Part shown: positions 12,901-26,411 of the stretch, piece after piece
Layout: each line of letters begins with the position of its first letter
Position numbering within the stretch: position 1 is the stretch's first letter
NCBI RefSeq assembly: GCF_052857255.1
Contig: NW_027526500.1
Span: forward strand, 744,001-808,000
Reading direction: 5' to 3'
DNA length: 64,000 bases
From: Amblyomma americanum
Taxonomy: Eukaryota; Arthropoda; Arachnida; Ixodida; Ixodidae
Position numbers and translations under genes: made by a program
Notes under the pieces: generated by a model
The model's input: only the letters and a program-made list of their open reading frames with translations
Told to the model about the DNA's origin: nothing
Databases searched by the model: none

Positions 12901-14192
12901 TGTTTCGCTGTATTAAGCAAGAATACATGCTTTTCGCGCAGTTATAAGAGAAAAAGTTTTGACGCGTATCAGAGGAACACTTGTAAAACCAATGTGTTCA
13001 GATTTAGCTCGTTTCGGTCTGAAACAGCTTGTTTCGTTGTATTAAGCACGAATACATGCATTTCGCGCAGTTATAAGAGAAAAAGTTTAGACGCGTATCA
13101 GAGGAACACTTGTAAAACCGATGTGTTATGATTTAGCTCGATTCGGTCTAAAACAGCTTGTTTCGCTGTATTAAGCAAGAATACATGCTTTTCGCGCAGT
13201 TATAAGAGAAAAAGTTTTGACGCGTGTCACAGGGAAACTTGTAAAACCGATGTGTTCAGATTTAGCTCGTTTCGGTCTAAAACAACTTGTTTCGTTGTAT
13301 TAAGCACGAATACATGCTTTACGCGCAGTTATAGAAGAAAAAGTTTTGACGCGTATCAGAGAGACACTTGTAAAACCGATGTGTTGTGATTTAGCTCGTT
13401 TCGGTCTAAAACAGCTTGTTTCGTTGTATTAAGCAAGAATACATGCTTTTCGCGCAGTTATAAGAGAAAAAGTTTTGACGAGTATCACGTGGATACTTGT
13501 AAAACCGAAGTGTTCAGATTTAGCTCGTTTCGGTCTAAAACAGCTTGTTTCGTTGTATTAAGCACGAATACATGCTTTTCGCGCAGTTATAAGAGAAAAA
13601 GTTTTGACGCGTATCAGAGGAACACTTGTAAAACCGATGTGTTGTGATTTAGCTCGTTTCGGTCTAAAACAGCTTGTTTCGCTTTATTAAGCACGAATAC
13701 ATGCTTTTCGCGCAGTTATAAGAGAAAAAGTTTAGACGCCTATCAGAGGAACAATTGTAAAACCGATGTGTTGTGATTTAGCTCGTTTCGGTCTAAAACA
13801 GCTTGTTTCGCTGTATTAAGCAGAAATACATGCTTTTCGCGCAGTGATAAGAGAAAAAGCTTTAAAGGCGTGTCACAGGGACACTTGTAAAACCGATGTG
13901 TTCAGATTTACCTCGTTTCGGTCTAAAACAGCTTTTTTCGTTGGACTAAGCACGAATACATGCTTTCCGCGCAGCTATAAGAGAAAAAAGAGTTGACGCG
14001 TATCAGAGGAACACTTGTAAAACCGATGTGTTGTGATTTAACTCGTTTTGGTCTAAAACAGCTTGTTTCGCTGTATTAAGCAAGAATACATGCTTTTCGC
14101 GCAGTTATAAGAGAAAAAGTTTTGACGCGTATTAGAGAGACACTTGTAAAACCGATGTGTTGTGATTTAGCTCGTTTCGGTCTAAAACAGCT
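9942..14192. repeat. Higher-order repeat copy 3 (left family), with internal duplication and deletion
   Basis: This copy is 4,251 bp (about 33 monomers). It has a 10-monomer internal duplication: the gaggagcac landmark occurs at 11174 and again at 12459, 1,285 bp apart. It then loses material. At about 13,165 the ctcgattcgg monomer joins a monomer that in copies 1 and 2 lies about 2.2 kb further along (gcgtgtcacagggaaac), so only one signature monomer remains (13859). By eye, bases up to about 13,165 match copy 4 at a constant 4,251-bp offset. Confidence 0.85.
11174..13165. repeat. Internal 10-monomer (1,285 bp) tandem duplication in HOR copy 3
   Basis: The landmark gaggagcac followed by a tttctttgtatt monomer occurs at 11174 and 12459. 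The monomers after each follow the same order (gcggttataag, cggtttaaaac, aaccaatgtg, catgcatttcg, ctcgattcgg). The second copy is cut short at about 13,165. The same 1,285-bp spacing recurs in HOR copy 4 (15425/16710) and copy 5 (20190/21475) but not in copies 1 and 2. The duplication therefore preceded amplification of copies 3-5. Confidence 0.8.
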
Positions 14193-17100
14193 TGTTTCGT
14201 TGTATTAAGCACGAATACATGCTTTTCGCGCAGTTATAAGAGAAAAAGTTTTGACGAGTATCACGTGGAACACTTGTAATACCGATGTGTTGTGATTTAG
14301 CTCGTTTCGGTCTAAAACAGCTTGTTTCGCTGTATTAAGCAAGAATACATGCTTTTCGCGCAGTTATAAGAGAAAAAGTTTTGACGAGTATCACGTGGAA
14401 CACTTGTAGTACCGATGTGTTGTGATTTAGCTCGTTTCGGTCTAAAACAGCTTGTTTCGCTGTATTAAGCAAGATTACATGCTTTTCGCGCAGTTAAAAG
14501 AGAAAAAGTTTTGACGAGTATCACGTGGATACTTGTAAAACCGATGTGTTCAGATTTAGCTCGTTTCGGTCTAAAACAGCTTGTTTCGTTGTATTAAGCA
14601 AGAATACATGCCTTTCGCGCAGTTATAAGAGATAAAGTTTTGACGCGTATTAGAGACACTTGTAAAACCGATGTGTTGTGATTTAGCTCGTTTCGGTCTA
14701 AAACAGCTTGTTTCGTTGTATTAAGCAAGAATACATGCTTTTCGCGCAGTTATAAAAGAAAAAGTTTTGACGAGTATCACGTGGATACTTGTAAAACCGA
14801 TGTGTTCAGATTTAGCTCGTTTCGGTCTAAAACAGCTTGTTTCGTTGTATTAAGCACGAATACATGCTTTTCGCCTGTTAAAAGAGAAAAAGTTTTGACG
14901 AGTATCACGTGGAACACTTGTAATACCGATGTTTTGTGATTTAGCTCGTTTCGGTCTAAAACAGCTTGTTTCGCTGTATTAAGCAAGAATACATGCTTTT
15001 CGCGCCGTTATAAGAGAAAAAGTTTTGACGCGTATCAGAGGAACACTTGTAAAACCGATGTGTTGTGATTTAGCTCATTTCGGTCTAAAACAGCTTGTTT
15101 CGCTGTATTAAGCAAGAATACATGCTTTTCGCGCAGTTATAAGAGAAAAAGTTTTGACGCGTATCAGAGGAACACTTGTAAAACCGATGTGTTGTGATTT
15201 AGCTCGTTTCGGTCTAAAACAACTTGTTTCGCTGTATTAAGCAAGAATACATGCTTTTCGCGCAGTTATAAGAGAAAAAGTTTTGACGCGTATCAGAGGA
15301 ACACTTGTAAAACCGATGTGTTGTGATTTAGCTCGTTTCGGTCTAAAACAGCTTGTTTCGCTGTATTAAGCAAGAATACATGCTTTTCGCGCAGTTATAA
15401 GAGAAAAAGTTTTGACGCGTATCAGAGGAGCACTTGTAAAACCGATGTGTTCAGATTTAGCTCGTTTCGGTCTAAAACAGCTTGTTTCTTTGTATTAAGC
15501 ACGAATACATGCTTTACGCGCAGTTATAGAAGAAAAAGTTTTGACGCGTATCAGAGACACTTGTAAAACCGATGTGTTGTGATTTAGCTCGTTTCGGTCT
15601 AAAACAGCTTGTTTCGTTGTATTAAGCAAGAATACATGCTTTTCGCGCGGTTATAAGAGAAAAAGTTGACGAGTATCACGTGGATACTTGTAAAACCGAT
15701 GTGTTCAGATTTAGCTCGTTTCGGTCTAAAACAGCTTGTTTCGTTGTATTAAGCACGAATACATGCTTTTCGCGCAGTTATAAGAGAAAAAGTTTTGACG
15801 AGTATCACGTGGAACACTTGTAATACCGATGTGTTGTGATTTAGCTCGTTTCGGTTTAAAACAGCTTGTTTCGCTGTATTAAGCAAGAATACATGCTTTT
15901 CGCGCAGTTATAAGAGAAAAAGTTTTGACGCGTATCAGAGGAACACTTGTAAAACCAATGTGTTCAGATTTAGCTCGTTTCGGTCTGAAACAGCTTGTTT
16001 CGTTGTATTAAGCACGAATACATGCATTTCGCGCAGTTATAAGAGAAAAAGTTTAGACGCGTATCAGAGGAACACTTGTAAAACCGATGTGTTATGATTT
16101 AGCTCGATTCGGTCTAAAACAGCTTGTTTCGTTGTATTAAGCAAGAATACATGCTTTTCGCGCAGTTATAAGAGAGAAAGTTTTGACGAGTATCACGTGG
16201 ATACTTGTATAACCGATGTGTTCAGATTTAGCTCGTTTTGGTCTAAAACAGCTTGTTTCGTTGTATTAAGCAAGAATACATGCTTTACGCGCAGTTATAG
16301 AAGAAAAAGTTTTGACGCGTATCAGAGAGACACTTGTAAAACCGATGTGTTGTGATTTAGCTCGTTTCGGTCTAAAACAGCTTGTTTCGTTGTATTAGGC
16401 AAGAATACATGCTTTTCGCGCAGTTATAAGAGAAAAAGTTTTGAGTATTACGTGGATACTTGTAAAACCGAAGTGTTCAGATTTAGCTCGTTTCGGTCTA
16501 AAACAGCTTGTTTCGTTGTATTAAGCACGAATACATGCTTTTCGCGCAGTTATAAGAGAAAACGTTTTGACGAGCATCACGTGGAACACTTGTAATACCG
16601 ATGTGTTGTGATTTAGCTCGTTTCGGTCTAAAGCAGCTTGTTTCGCTGTATTAAGCAAGAATACATGCTTTTCGCGCAGTTATAAGAGAAAAAGTTTTGA
16701 CGCGTATCAGAGGAGCACTTGTAAAACCGATGTGTTCAGATTTAGCTCGTTTCGGTCTAAAACAGCTTGTTTCTTTGTATTAAGCACGAATACATGCTTT
16801 ACGCGCAGTTATAGAAGAAAAAGTTTTGACGCGTATCAGAGACACTTGTAAAACCGATGTGTTGTGATTTAGCTCGTTTCGGTCTAAAACAGCTTGTTTC
16901 GTTGTATTAAGCAAGAATACATGCTTTTCGCGCGGTTATAAGAGAAAAAGTTGACGAGTATCACGTGGATACTTGTAAAACCGATGTGTTCAGATTTAGC
17001 TCGTTTCGGTCTAAAACAGCTTGTTTCGTTGTATTAAGCACGAATACATGCTTTTCGCGCAGTTATAAGAGAAAAAGTTTTGACGAGTATCACGTGGAAC

Positions 17101-18957
17101 ACTTGTAATACCGATGTGTTGTGATTTAGCTCGTTTCGGTTTAAAACAGCTTGTTTCGCTGTATTAAGCAAGAATACATGCTTTTCGCGCAGTTATAAGA
17201 GAAAAAGTTTTGACGCGTATCAGAGGAACACTTGTAAAACCAATGTGTTCAGATTTAGCTCGTTTCGGTCTGAAACAGCTTGTTTCGTTGTATTAAGCAC
17301 GAATACATGCATTTCGCGCAGTTATAAGAGAAAAAGTTTAGACGCGTATCAGAGGAACACTTGTAAAACCGATGTGTTATGATTTAGCTCGATTCGGTCT
17401 AAAACAGCTTGTTTCGTTGTATTAAGCAAGAATACATGCTTTTCGCGCAGTTATAAGAGAGAAAGTTTTGACGAGTATCACGTGGATACTTGTATAACCG
17501 ATGTGTTCAGATTTAGCTCGTTTTGGTCTAAAACAGCTTGTTTCGTTGTATTAAGCAAGAATACATGCTTTACGCGCAGTTATAGAAGAAAAAGTTTTGA
17601 CGCGTATCAGAGAGACACTTGTAAAACCGATGTGTTGTGATTTAGCTCGTTTCGGTCTAAAACAGCTTGTTTCGTTGTATTAGGCAAGAATACATGCTTT
17701 TCGCGCAGTTATAAGAGAAAAAGTTTTGAGTATTACGTGGATACTTGTAAAACCGAAGTGTTCAGATTTAGCTCGTTTCGGTCTAAAACAGCTTGTTTCG
17801 TTGTATTAAGCACGAATACATGCTTTTCGCGCAGTTATAAGAGAAAACGTTTTGACGAGCATCACGTGGAACACTTGTAATACCGATGTGTTGTGATTTA
17901 GCTCGTTTCGGTCTAAAGCAGCTTGTTTCGCTGTATTAAGCAAGAATACATGCTTTTCGCGCAGTTATAAGAGAAAAAGTTTTGACGCGTATCAGAGGAA
18001 CACTTGTAAAACCGATGTGTTGTGATTTAGCTCATTTCGGTCTAAAACAGCTTGTTTCGTTGTATTAAGCAAGAATACATGCTTTTCGTGCAGTTATAAG
18101 AGAAAAAGTTTTGACGCGTGTCACAGGGACACTTGTAAAACCGATGTGTTCAGATTTAGCTCGTTTCGGTCTAAAACAGCTTGTTTCGTTGCATTAAGCA
18201 CGAATACATGCTTTTCGCGCAGTTATAAGAGAAAAAGTTTTGACGAGTATCAGAGGAACACTTGTAAAACCGATGTGTTCAGATTTACCTCTTTTCGGAC
18301 TAAAAGAGCTTGTTTCGTTGTATTAAGCACGAATACATGCTTTTCGCGCAGTTATAAGGGAAAAAGTTTTGACGCGTATCACATGGACACTTCGAAAACC
18401 GATGTGTTCAGATTTAGCTCGTTTTGGTCTAAAACAGCTTGTTTCGTTGTATTAAGCACGAATACATGCTTTTCGTGCAGTTATAAGAGAAAAAGTTTTG
18501 ACGCGTATCAGAGGAACACTTGTAAAACCGATGTGTTGTGATTTAGCTCGTTTCGGTCTAAAACAGCTTGTTTCGCTGTATTAAGCAGAAATACATGCTT
18601 TTCGCGCAGTGATAAGAGAAAAAGCTTTAAAGGCGTGTCACAGGGACACTTGTAAAACCGATGTGTTCAGATTTACCTCGTTTCGGTCTAAAACAGCTTG
18701 TTTCGTTGGACTAAGCACGAATACATGCTTTCCGCGCAGCTATAAGAGAAAAAAGAGTTGACGCGTATCAGAGGAACACTTGTAAAACCGATGTGTTGTG
18801 ATTTAACTCGTTTTGGTCTAAAACAGCTTGTTTCGCTGTATTAAGCAAGAATACATGCTTTTCGCGCAGTTATAAGAGAAAAAGTTTTGACGCGTATTAG
18901 AGAGACACTTGTAAAACCGATGTGTTGTGATTTAGCTCGTTTCGGTCTAAAACAGCT
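14193..18957. repeat. Higher-order repeat copy 4 (left family)
   Basis: This copy is 4,765 bp (about 37 monomers) and carries the 1,285-bp internal duplication (landmarks at 15425 and 16710). It matches copy 5 at a constant offset of 4,765 bp from its start to about 18,721. There copy 4 reads catgctttccgcg and copy 5 reads catgcttttcgcg, and the two then follow different monomer orders. I saw no difference in the stretches compared by eye before that point. It contains one signature monomer at 18624. Confidence 0.85.
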
Positions 18958-21900
18958 TGTTTCGTTGTATTAAGCACGAATACATGCTTTTCGCGCAGTT
19001 ATAAGAGAAAAAGTTTTGACGAGTATCACGTGGAACACTTGTAATACCGATGTGTTGTGATTTAGCTCGTTTCGGTCTAAAACAGCTTGTTTCGCTGTAT
19101 TAAGCAAGAATACATGCTTTTCGCGCAGTTATAAGAGAAAAAGTTTTGACGAGTATCACGTGGAACACTTGTAGTACCGATGTGTTGTGATTTAGCTCGT
19201 TTCGGTCTAAAACAGCTTGTTTCGCTGTATTAAGCAAGATTACATGCTTTTCGCGCAGTTAAAAGAGAAAAAGTTTTGACGAGTATCACGTGGATACTTG
19301 TAAAACCGATGTGTTCAGATTTAGCTCGTTTCGGTCTAAAACAGCTTGTTTCGTTGTATTAAGCAAGAATACATGCCTTTCGCGCAGTTATAAGAGATAA
19401 AGTTTTGACGCGTATTAGAGACACTTGTAAAACCGATGTGTTGTGATTTAGCTCGTTTCGGTCTAAAACAGCTTGTTTCGTTGTATTAAGCAAGAATACA
19501 TGCTTTTCGCGCAGTTATAAAAGAAAAAGTTTTGACGAGTATCACGTGGATACTTGTAAAACCGATGTGTTCAGATTTAGCTCGTTTCGGTCTAAAACAG
19601 CTTGTTTCGTTGTATTAAGCACGAATACATGCTTTTCGCCTGTTAAAAGAGAAAAAGTTTTGACGAGTATCACGTGGAACACTTGTAATACCGATGTTTT
19701 GTGATTTAGCTCGTTTCGGTCTAAAACAGCTTGTTTCGCTGTATTAAGCAAGAATACATGCTTTTCGCGCCGTTATAAGAGAAAAAGTTTTGACGCGTAT
19801 CAGAGGAACACTTGTAAAACCGATGTGTTGTGATTTAGCTCATTTCGGTCTAAAACAGCTTGTTTCGCTGTATTAAGCAAGAATACATGCTTTTCGCGCA
19901 GTTATAAGAGAAAAAGTTTTGACGCGTATCAGAGGAACACTTGTAAAACCGATGTGTTGTGATTTAGCTCGTTTCGGTCTAAAACAACTTGTTTCGCTGT
20001 ATTAAGCAAGAATACATGCTTTTCGCGCAGTTATAAGAGAAAAAGTTTTGACGCGTATCAGAGGAACACTTGTAAAACCGATGTGTTGTGATTTAGCTCG
20101 TTTCGGTCTAAAACAGCTTGTTTCGCTGTATTAAGCAAGAATACATGCTTTTCGCGCAGTTATAAGAGAAAAAGTTTTGACGCGTATCAGAGGAGCACTT
20201 GTAAAACCGATGTGTTCAGATTTAGCTCGTTTCGGTCTAAAACAGCTTGTTTCTTTGTATTAAGCACGAATACATGCTTTACGCGCAGTTATAGAAGAAA
20301 AAGTTTTGACGCGTATCAGAGACACTTGTAAAACCGATGTGTTGTGATTTAGCTCGTTTCGGTCTAAAACAGCTTGTTTCGTTGTATTAAGCAAGAATAC
20401 ATGCTTTTCGCGCGGTTATAAGAGAAAAAGTTGACGAGTATCACGTGGATACTTGTAAAACCGATGTGTTCAGATTTAGCTCGTTTCGGTCTAAAACAGC
20501 TTGTTTCGTTGTATTAAGCACGAATACATGCTTTTCGCGCAGTTATAAGAGAAAAAGTTTTGACGAGTATCACGTGGAACACTTGTAATACCGATGTGTT
20601 GTGATTTAGCTCGTTTCGGTTTAAAACAGCTTGTTTCGCTGTATTAAGCAAGAATACATGCTTTTCGCGCAGTTATAAGAGAAAAAGTTTTGACGCGTAT
20701 CAGAGGAACACTTGTAAAACCAATGTGTTCAGATTTAGCTCGTTTCGGTCTGAAACAGCTTGTTTCGTTGTATTAAGCACGAATACATGCATTTCGCGCA
20801 GTTATAAGAGAAAAAGTTTAGACGCGTATCAGAGGAACACTTGTAAAACCGATGTGTTATGATTTAGCTCGATTCGGTCTAAAACAGCTTGTTTCGTTGT
20901 ATTAAGCAAGAATACATGCTTTTCGCGCAGTTATAAGAGAGAAAGTTTTGACGAGTATCACGTGGATACTTGTATAACCGATGTGTTCAGATTTAGCTCG
21001 TTTTGGTCTAAAACAGCTTGTTTCGTTGTATTAAGCAAGAATACATGCTTTACGCGCAGTTATAGAAGAAAAAGTTTTGACGCGTATCAGAGAGACACTT
21101 GTAAAACCGATGTGTTGTGATTTAGCTCGTTTCGGTCTAAAACAGCTTGTTTCGTTGTATTAGGCAAGAATACATGCTTTTCGCGCAGTTATAAGAGAAA
21201 AAGTTTTGAGTATTACGTGGATACTTGTAAAACCGAAGTGTTCAGATTTAGCTCGTTTCGGTCTAAAACAGCTTGTTTCGTTGTATTAAGCACGAATACA
21301 TGCTTTTCGCGCAGTTATAAGAGAAAACGTTTTGACGAGCATCACGTGGAACACTTGTAATACCGATGTGTTGTGATTTAGCTCGTTTCGGTCTAAAGCA
21401 GCTTGTTTCGCTGTATTAAGCAAGAATACATGCTTTTCGCGCAGTTATAAGAGAAAAAGTTTTGACGCGTATCAGAGGAGCACTTGTAAAACCGATGTGT
21501 TCAGATTTAGCTCGTTTCGGTCTAAAACAGCTTGTTTCTTTGTATTAAGCACGAATACATGCTTTACGCGCAGTTATAGAAGAAAAAGTTTTGACGCGTA
21601 TCAGAGACACTTGTAAAACCGATGTGTTGTGATTTAGCTCGTTTCGGTCTAAAACAGCTTGTTTCGTTGTATTAAGCAAGAATACATGCTTTTCGCGCGG
21701 TTATAAGAGAAAAAGTTGACGAGTATCACGTGGATACTTGTAAAACCGATGTGTTCAGATTTAGCTCGTTTCGGTCTAAAACAGCTTGTTTCGTTGTATT
21801 AAGCACGAATACATGCTTTTCGCGCAGTTATAAGAGAAAAAGTTTTGACGAGTATCACGTGGAACACTTGTAATACCGATGTGTTGTGATTTAGCTCGTT

Positions 21901-23567
21901 TCGGTTTAAAACAGCTTGTTTCGCTGTATTAAGCAAGAATACATGCTTTTCGCGCAGTTATAAGAGAAAAAGTTTTGACGCGTATCAGAGGAACACTTGT
22001 AAAACCAATGTGTTCAGATTTAGCTCGTTTCGGTCTGAAACAGCTTGTTTCGTTGTATTAAGCACGAATACATGCATTTCGCGCAGTTATAAGAGAAAAA
22101 GTTTAGACGCGTATCAGAGGAACACTTGTAAAACCGATGTGTTATGATTTAGCTCGATTCGGTCTAAAACAGCTTGTTTCGTTGTATTAAGCAAGAATAC
22201 ATGCTTTTCGCGCAGTTATAAGAGAGAAAGTTTTGACGAGTATCACGTGGATACTTGTATAACCGATGTGTTCAGATTTAGCTCGTTTTGGTCTAAAACA
22301 GCTTGTTTCGTTGTATTAAGCAAGAATACATGCTTTACGCGCAGTTATAGAAGAAAAAGTTTTGACGCGTATCAGAGAGACACTTGTAAAACCGATGTGT
22401 TGTGATTTAGCTCGTTTCGGTCTAAAACAGCTTGTTTCGTTGTATTAGGCAAGAATACATGCTTTTCGCGCAGTTATAAGAGAAAAAGTTTTGAGTATTA
22501 CGTGGATACTTGTAAAACCGAAGTGTTCAGATTTAGCTCGTTTCGGTCTAAAACAGCTTGTTTCGTTGTATTAAGCACGAATACATGCTTTTCGCGCAGT
22601 TATAAGAGAAAACGTTTTGACGAGCATCACGTGGAACACTTGTAATACCGATGTGTTGTGATTTAGCTCGTTTCGGTCTAAAGCAGCTTGTTTCGCTGTA
22701 TTAAGCAAGAATACATGCTTTTCGCGCAGTTATAAGAGAAAAAGTTTTGACGCGTATCAGAGGAACACTTGTAAAACCGATGTGTTGTGATTTAGCTCAT
22801 TTCGGTCTAAAACAGCTTGTTTCGTTGTATTAAGCAAGAATACATGCTTTTCGTGCAGTTATAAGAGAAAAAGTTTTGACGCGTGTCACAGGGACACTTG
22901 TAAAACCGATGTGTTCAGATTTAGCTCGTTTCGGTCTAAAACAGCTTGTTTCGTTGCATTAAGCACGAATACATGCTTTTCGCGCAGTTATAAGAGAAAA
23001 AGTTTTGACGAGTATCAGAGGAACACTTGTAAAACCGATGTGTTCAGATTTACCTCTTTTCGGACTAAAAGAGCTTGTTTCGTTGTATTAAGCACGAATA
23101 CATGCTTTTCGCGCAGTTATAAGGGAAAAAGTTTTGACGCGTATCACATGGACACTTCGAAAACCGATGTGTTCAGATTTAGCTCGTTTTGGTCTAAAAC
23201 AGCTTGTTTCGTTGTATTAAGCACGAATACATGCTTTTCGTGCAGTTATAAGAGAAAAAGTTTTGACGCGTATCAGAGGAACACTTGTAAAACCGATGTG
23301 TTGTGATTTAGCTCGTTTCGGTCTAAAACAGCTTGTTTCGCTGTATTAAGCAGAAATACATGCTTTTCGCGCAGTGATAAGAGAAAAAGCTTTAAAGGCG
23401 TGTCACAGGGACACTTGTAAAACCGATGTGTTCAGATTTACCTCGTTTCGGTCTAAAACAGCTTGTTTCGTTGGACTAAGCACGAATACATGCTTTTCGC
23501 GCAGCTATAAGAGAAAAAAGAGTTGACGCGTATCAGAGGAACACTTGTAAAACCGATGTGTTGTGAT
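18958..23567. repeat. Higher-order repeat copy 5 (left family), hybrid end
   Basis: It starts with the shared HOR monomer order and has the 1,285-bp internal duplication (landmarks at 20190 and 21475). It tracks copy 4 exactly until about 23,486. From there it follows the copy 2 order (the gtgattta gctcttttcgg monomer, gttttaacag, ctaagacag) instead of returning to the HOR start. This looks like a recombinant between HOR variants. The regular left-hand HOR periodicity ends here and the 1,422-bp blocks take over. Confidence 0.8.
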
Positions 23568-24989
23568 TTAGCTCGTTTCGGTCTAAAACAGCTTGTTTCG
23601 CTGTATTAAGCAAGAATACATGCTTTTCGCGCAGTTATAAGAGAAAAAGTTTTGACGCGTATTAGAGAGACACTTGTAAAACCGATGTGTTGTGATTTAG
23701 CTCTTTTCGGTCTAAAACAGCTTGTTTCGTTGTATTAAGCAAGAATACATGCTTTTCGCGCAGTTATAAGAGAAAAAGTTTTGACGAGTATCACGTGGAT
23801 ACTTGTAAAACCGATGTGTTCAGATTTAGCTCGTTTCGGTCTAAAACAGCTTGTTTCGTTGTATTAAGCACGAATACATGCTTTTCGCGCAGTTTTAACA
23901 GAAAAAGTTTTGACGAGTATCACGTGGAACACTTGTAATACCGATGTGTTGTGATTTAGCTCGTTTCGGTCTAAGACAGCTTGTTTCGCTGTATTAAGCA
24001 AGAATACATGCCTTTCGCGCAGTTATAAGAGAAAAAGTTTTGACGAGTATCACGTGGAACACTTGTAGTACCGATGTGTTGTGATTTAGCTCTTTTCGGT
24101 CTAAAACAACTTGATTCGCTGTATTAAGCAAGAATACATGCTTTTCGCGCAGTTATAAAAGAAAAAGTTTTGACGCGTATCAGAGGAACACTTGTAAAAC
24201 CGATGTGTTGTGATTTAGCTCGTTTCGGTTTAAAACAGCTTGTTTCGCTGTATTAAGCAAGAATACATGCTTTTCGCGCAGTTAAAAGAGAAAAAGTTTT
24301 GACGAGTATCACGTGGATACTTGTAAAACCGATGTGTTCAGATTTAGCTCGTTTCGGTCTAAAACAGCTTGTTTCGTTGTATTAAGCAAGAATACATGCT
24401 TTTCGCGCAGTTATAAGAGAAAAAATTTTGACGCGTATTAGAGAGACACTTGTAAAACCGATGTGTTCAGATTTAGCTCGTTTCGGTCTAAAACAGCTTG
24501 CTTCGTTGTATTAAGCACGAATACATGCTTTTCGCGCCGTTAAATGAGAAAAAGTTTTGACGAGTATCACGTGGAACACTTGTAATACCGATGTGTTGTG
24601 ATTTAGCTCGTTTCGGTCTAAAACAGCTTGTTTCGCTGTATTAAGCAAGAATACATGCTTTTCGCGCCGTTATAAGAGAAAAAGATTTGATTCGTATCAG
24701 AGGAACACTTGTAAAACCGATGTGTTGTGATTTAGCTCATTTCGGTCTAAAAGAGGTTGTTTCGCAGTATTAAGCAAGAATACATGCTTTTCGCGCAGTT
24801 ATAAGAGAAAAAGTTTTGACGCGTATCAGAGGAACACTTGTAAAACCGATGTGTTGTGATTTAGCTCGTTTCGGTCTAAAACAGCTTGTTTCGCTGTATT
24901 AAGCAAGAATACATGCTTTTCGCGCAGTTATAAGAGAAAAAGTTTTGACGCGTATCAGAGGAACACTTGTAAAACCGATGTGTTTTGAT
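23568..24989. repeat. 1,422-bp block, copy 1
   Basis: This is the first of two directly adjacent 1,422-bp (11-monomer) blocks. The rare variant ctaagacag lies at 23971 here and at 25393 in the next block, 1,422 bp apart. The other private variants, gttttaacag, catgcctttcg, cttgattcgctg, gttaaatgag, gatttgattcg, aaagaggttg with cgcagtatt, and tgttttgattt, follow in the same order in both. Start and end are approximate because units are so similar; I placed the boundary just after the tgttttgat variant. Confidence 0.8.
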
Positions 24990-26411
24990 TTAGCTCGTTT
25001 CGGTCTAAAACAGCTTGTTTCGCTGTATTAAGCAAGAATACATGCTTTTCGCGCAGTTATAAGAGAAAAAGTTTTGACGCGTATTAGAGAGACACTTGTA
25101 AAACCGATGTGTTGTGATTTAGCTCTTTTCGGTCTAAAACAGCTTGTTTCGTTGTATTAAGCAAGAATACATGCTTTTCGCGCAGTTATAAGAGAAAAAG
25201 TTTTGACGAGTATCACGTGGATACTTGTAAAACCGATGTGTTCAGATTTAGCTCGTTTCGGTCTAAAACAGCTTGTTTCGTTGTATTAAGCACGAATACA
25301 TGCTTTTCGCGCAGTTTTAACAGAAAAAGTTTTGACGAGTATCACGTGGAACACTTGTAATACCGATGTGTTGTGATTTAGCTCGTTTCGGTCTAAGACA
25401 GCTTGTTTCGCTGTATTAAGCAAGAATACATGCCTTTCGCGCAGTTATAAGAGAAAAAGTTTTGACGAGTATCACGTGGAACACTTGTAGTACCGATGTG
25501 TTGTGATTTAGCTCTTTTCGGTCTAAAACAACTTGATTCGCTGTATTAAGCAAGAATACATGCTTTTCGCGCAGTTATAAAAGAAAAAGTTTTGACGCGT
25601 ATCAGAGGAACACTTGTAAAACCGATGTGTTGTGATTTAGCTCGTTTCGGTTTAAAACAGCTTGTTTCGCTGTATTAAGCAAGAATACATGCTTTTCGCG
25701 CAGTTAAAAGAGAAAAAGTTTTGACGAGTATCACGTGGATACTTGTAAAACCGATGTGTTCAGATTTAGCTCGTTTCGGTCTAAAACAGCTTGTTTCGTT
25801 GTATTAAGCAAGAATACATGCTTTTCGCGCAGTTATAAGAGAAAAAATTTTGACGCGTATTAGAGAGACACTTGTAAAACCGATGTGTTCAGATTTAGCT
25901 CGTTTCGGTCTAAAACAGCTTGCTTCGTTGTATTAAGCACGAATACATGCTTTTCGCGCCGTTAAATGAGAAAAAGTTTTGACGAGTATCACGTGGAACA
26001 CTTGTAATACCGATGTGTTGTGATTTAGCTCGTTTCGGTCTAAAACAGCTTGTTTCGCTGTATTAAGCAAGAATACATGCTTTTCGCGCCGTTATAAGAG
26101 AAAAAGATTTGATTCGTATCAGAGGAACACTTGTAAAACCGATGTGTTGTGATTTAGCTCATTTCGGTCTAAAAGAGGTTGTTTCGCAGTATTAAGCAAG
26201 AATACATGCTTTTCGCGCAGTTATAAGAGAAAAAGTTTTGACGCGTATCAGAGGAACACTTGTAAAACCGATGTGTTGTGATTTAGCTCGTTTCGGTCTA
26301 AAACAGCTTGTTTCGCTGTATTAAGCAAGAATACATGCTTTTCGCGCAGTTATAAGAGAAAAAGTTTTGACGCGTATCAGAGGAACACTTGTAAAACCGA
26401 TGTGTTTTGAT
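24990..26411. repeat. 1,422-bp block, copy 2
   Basis: This is a direct tandem copy of the preceding block at a constant 1,422-bp offset, with no difference seen by eye. Similarity with copy 1 extends a little further, to the gcgtatcagagg versus gcgtattagaga variant near 26,507. A third, less exact version lies at about 30,923-32,450 (ctaagacag at 31322), where one extra 129-bp monomer is present and tgttttgattt is replaced by tgttgtgattt. Confidence 0.8.
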
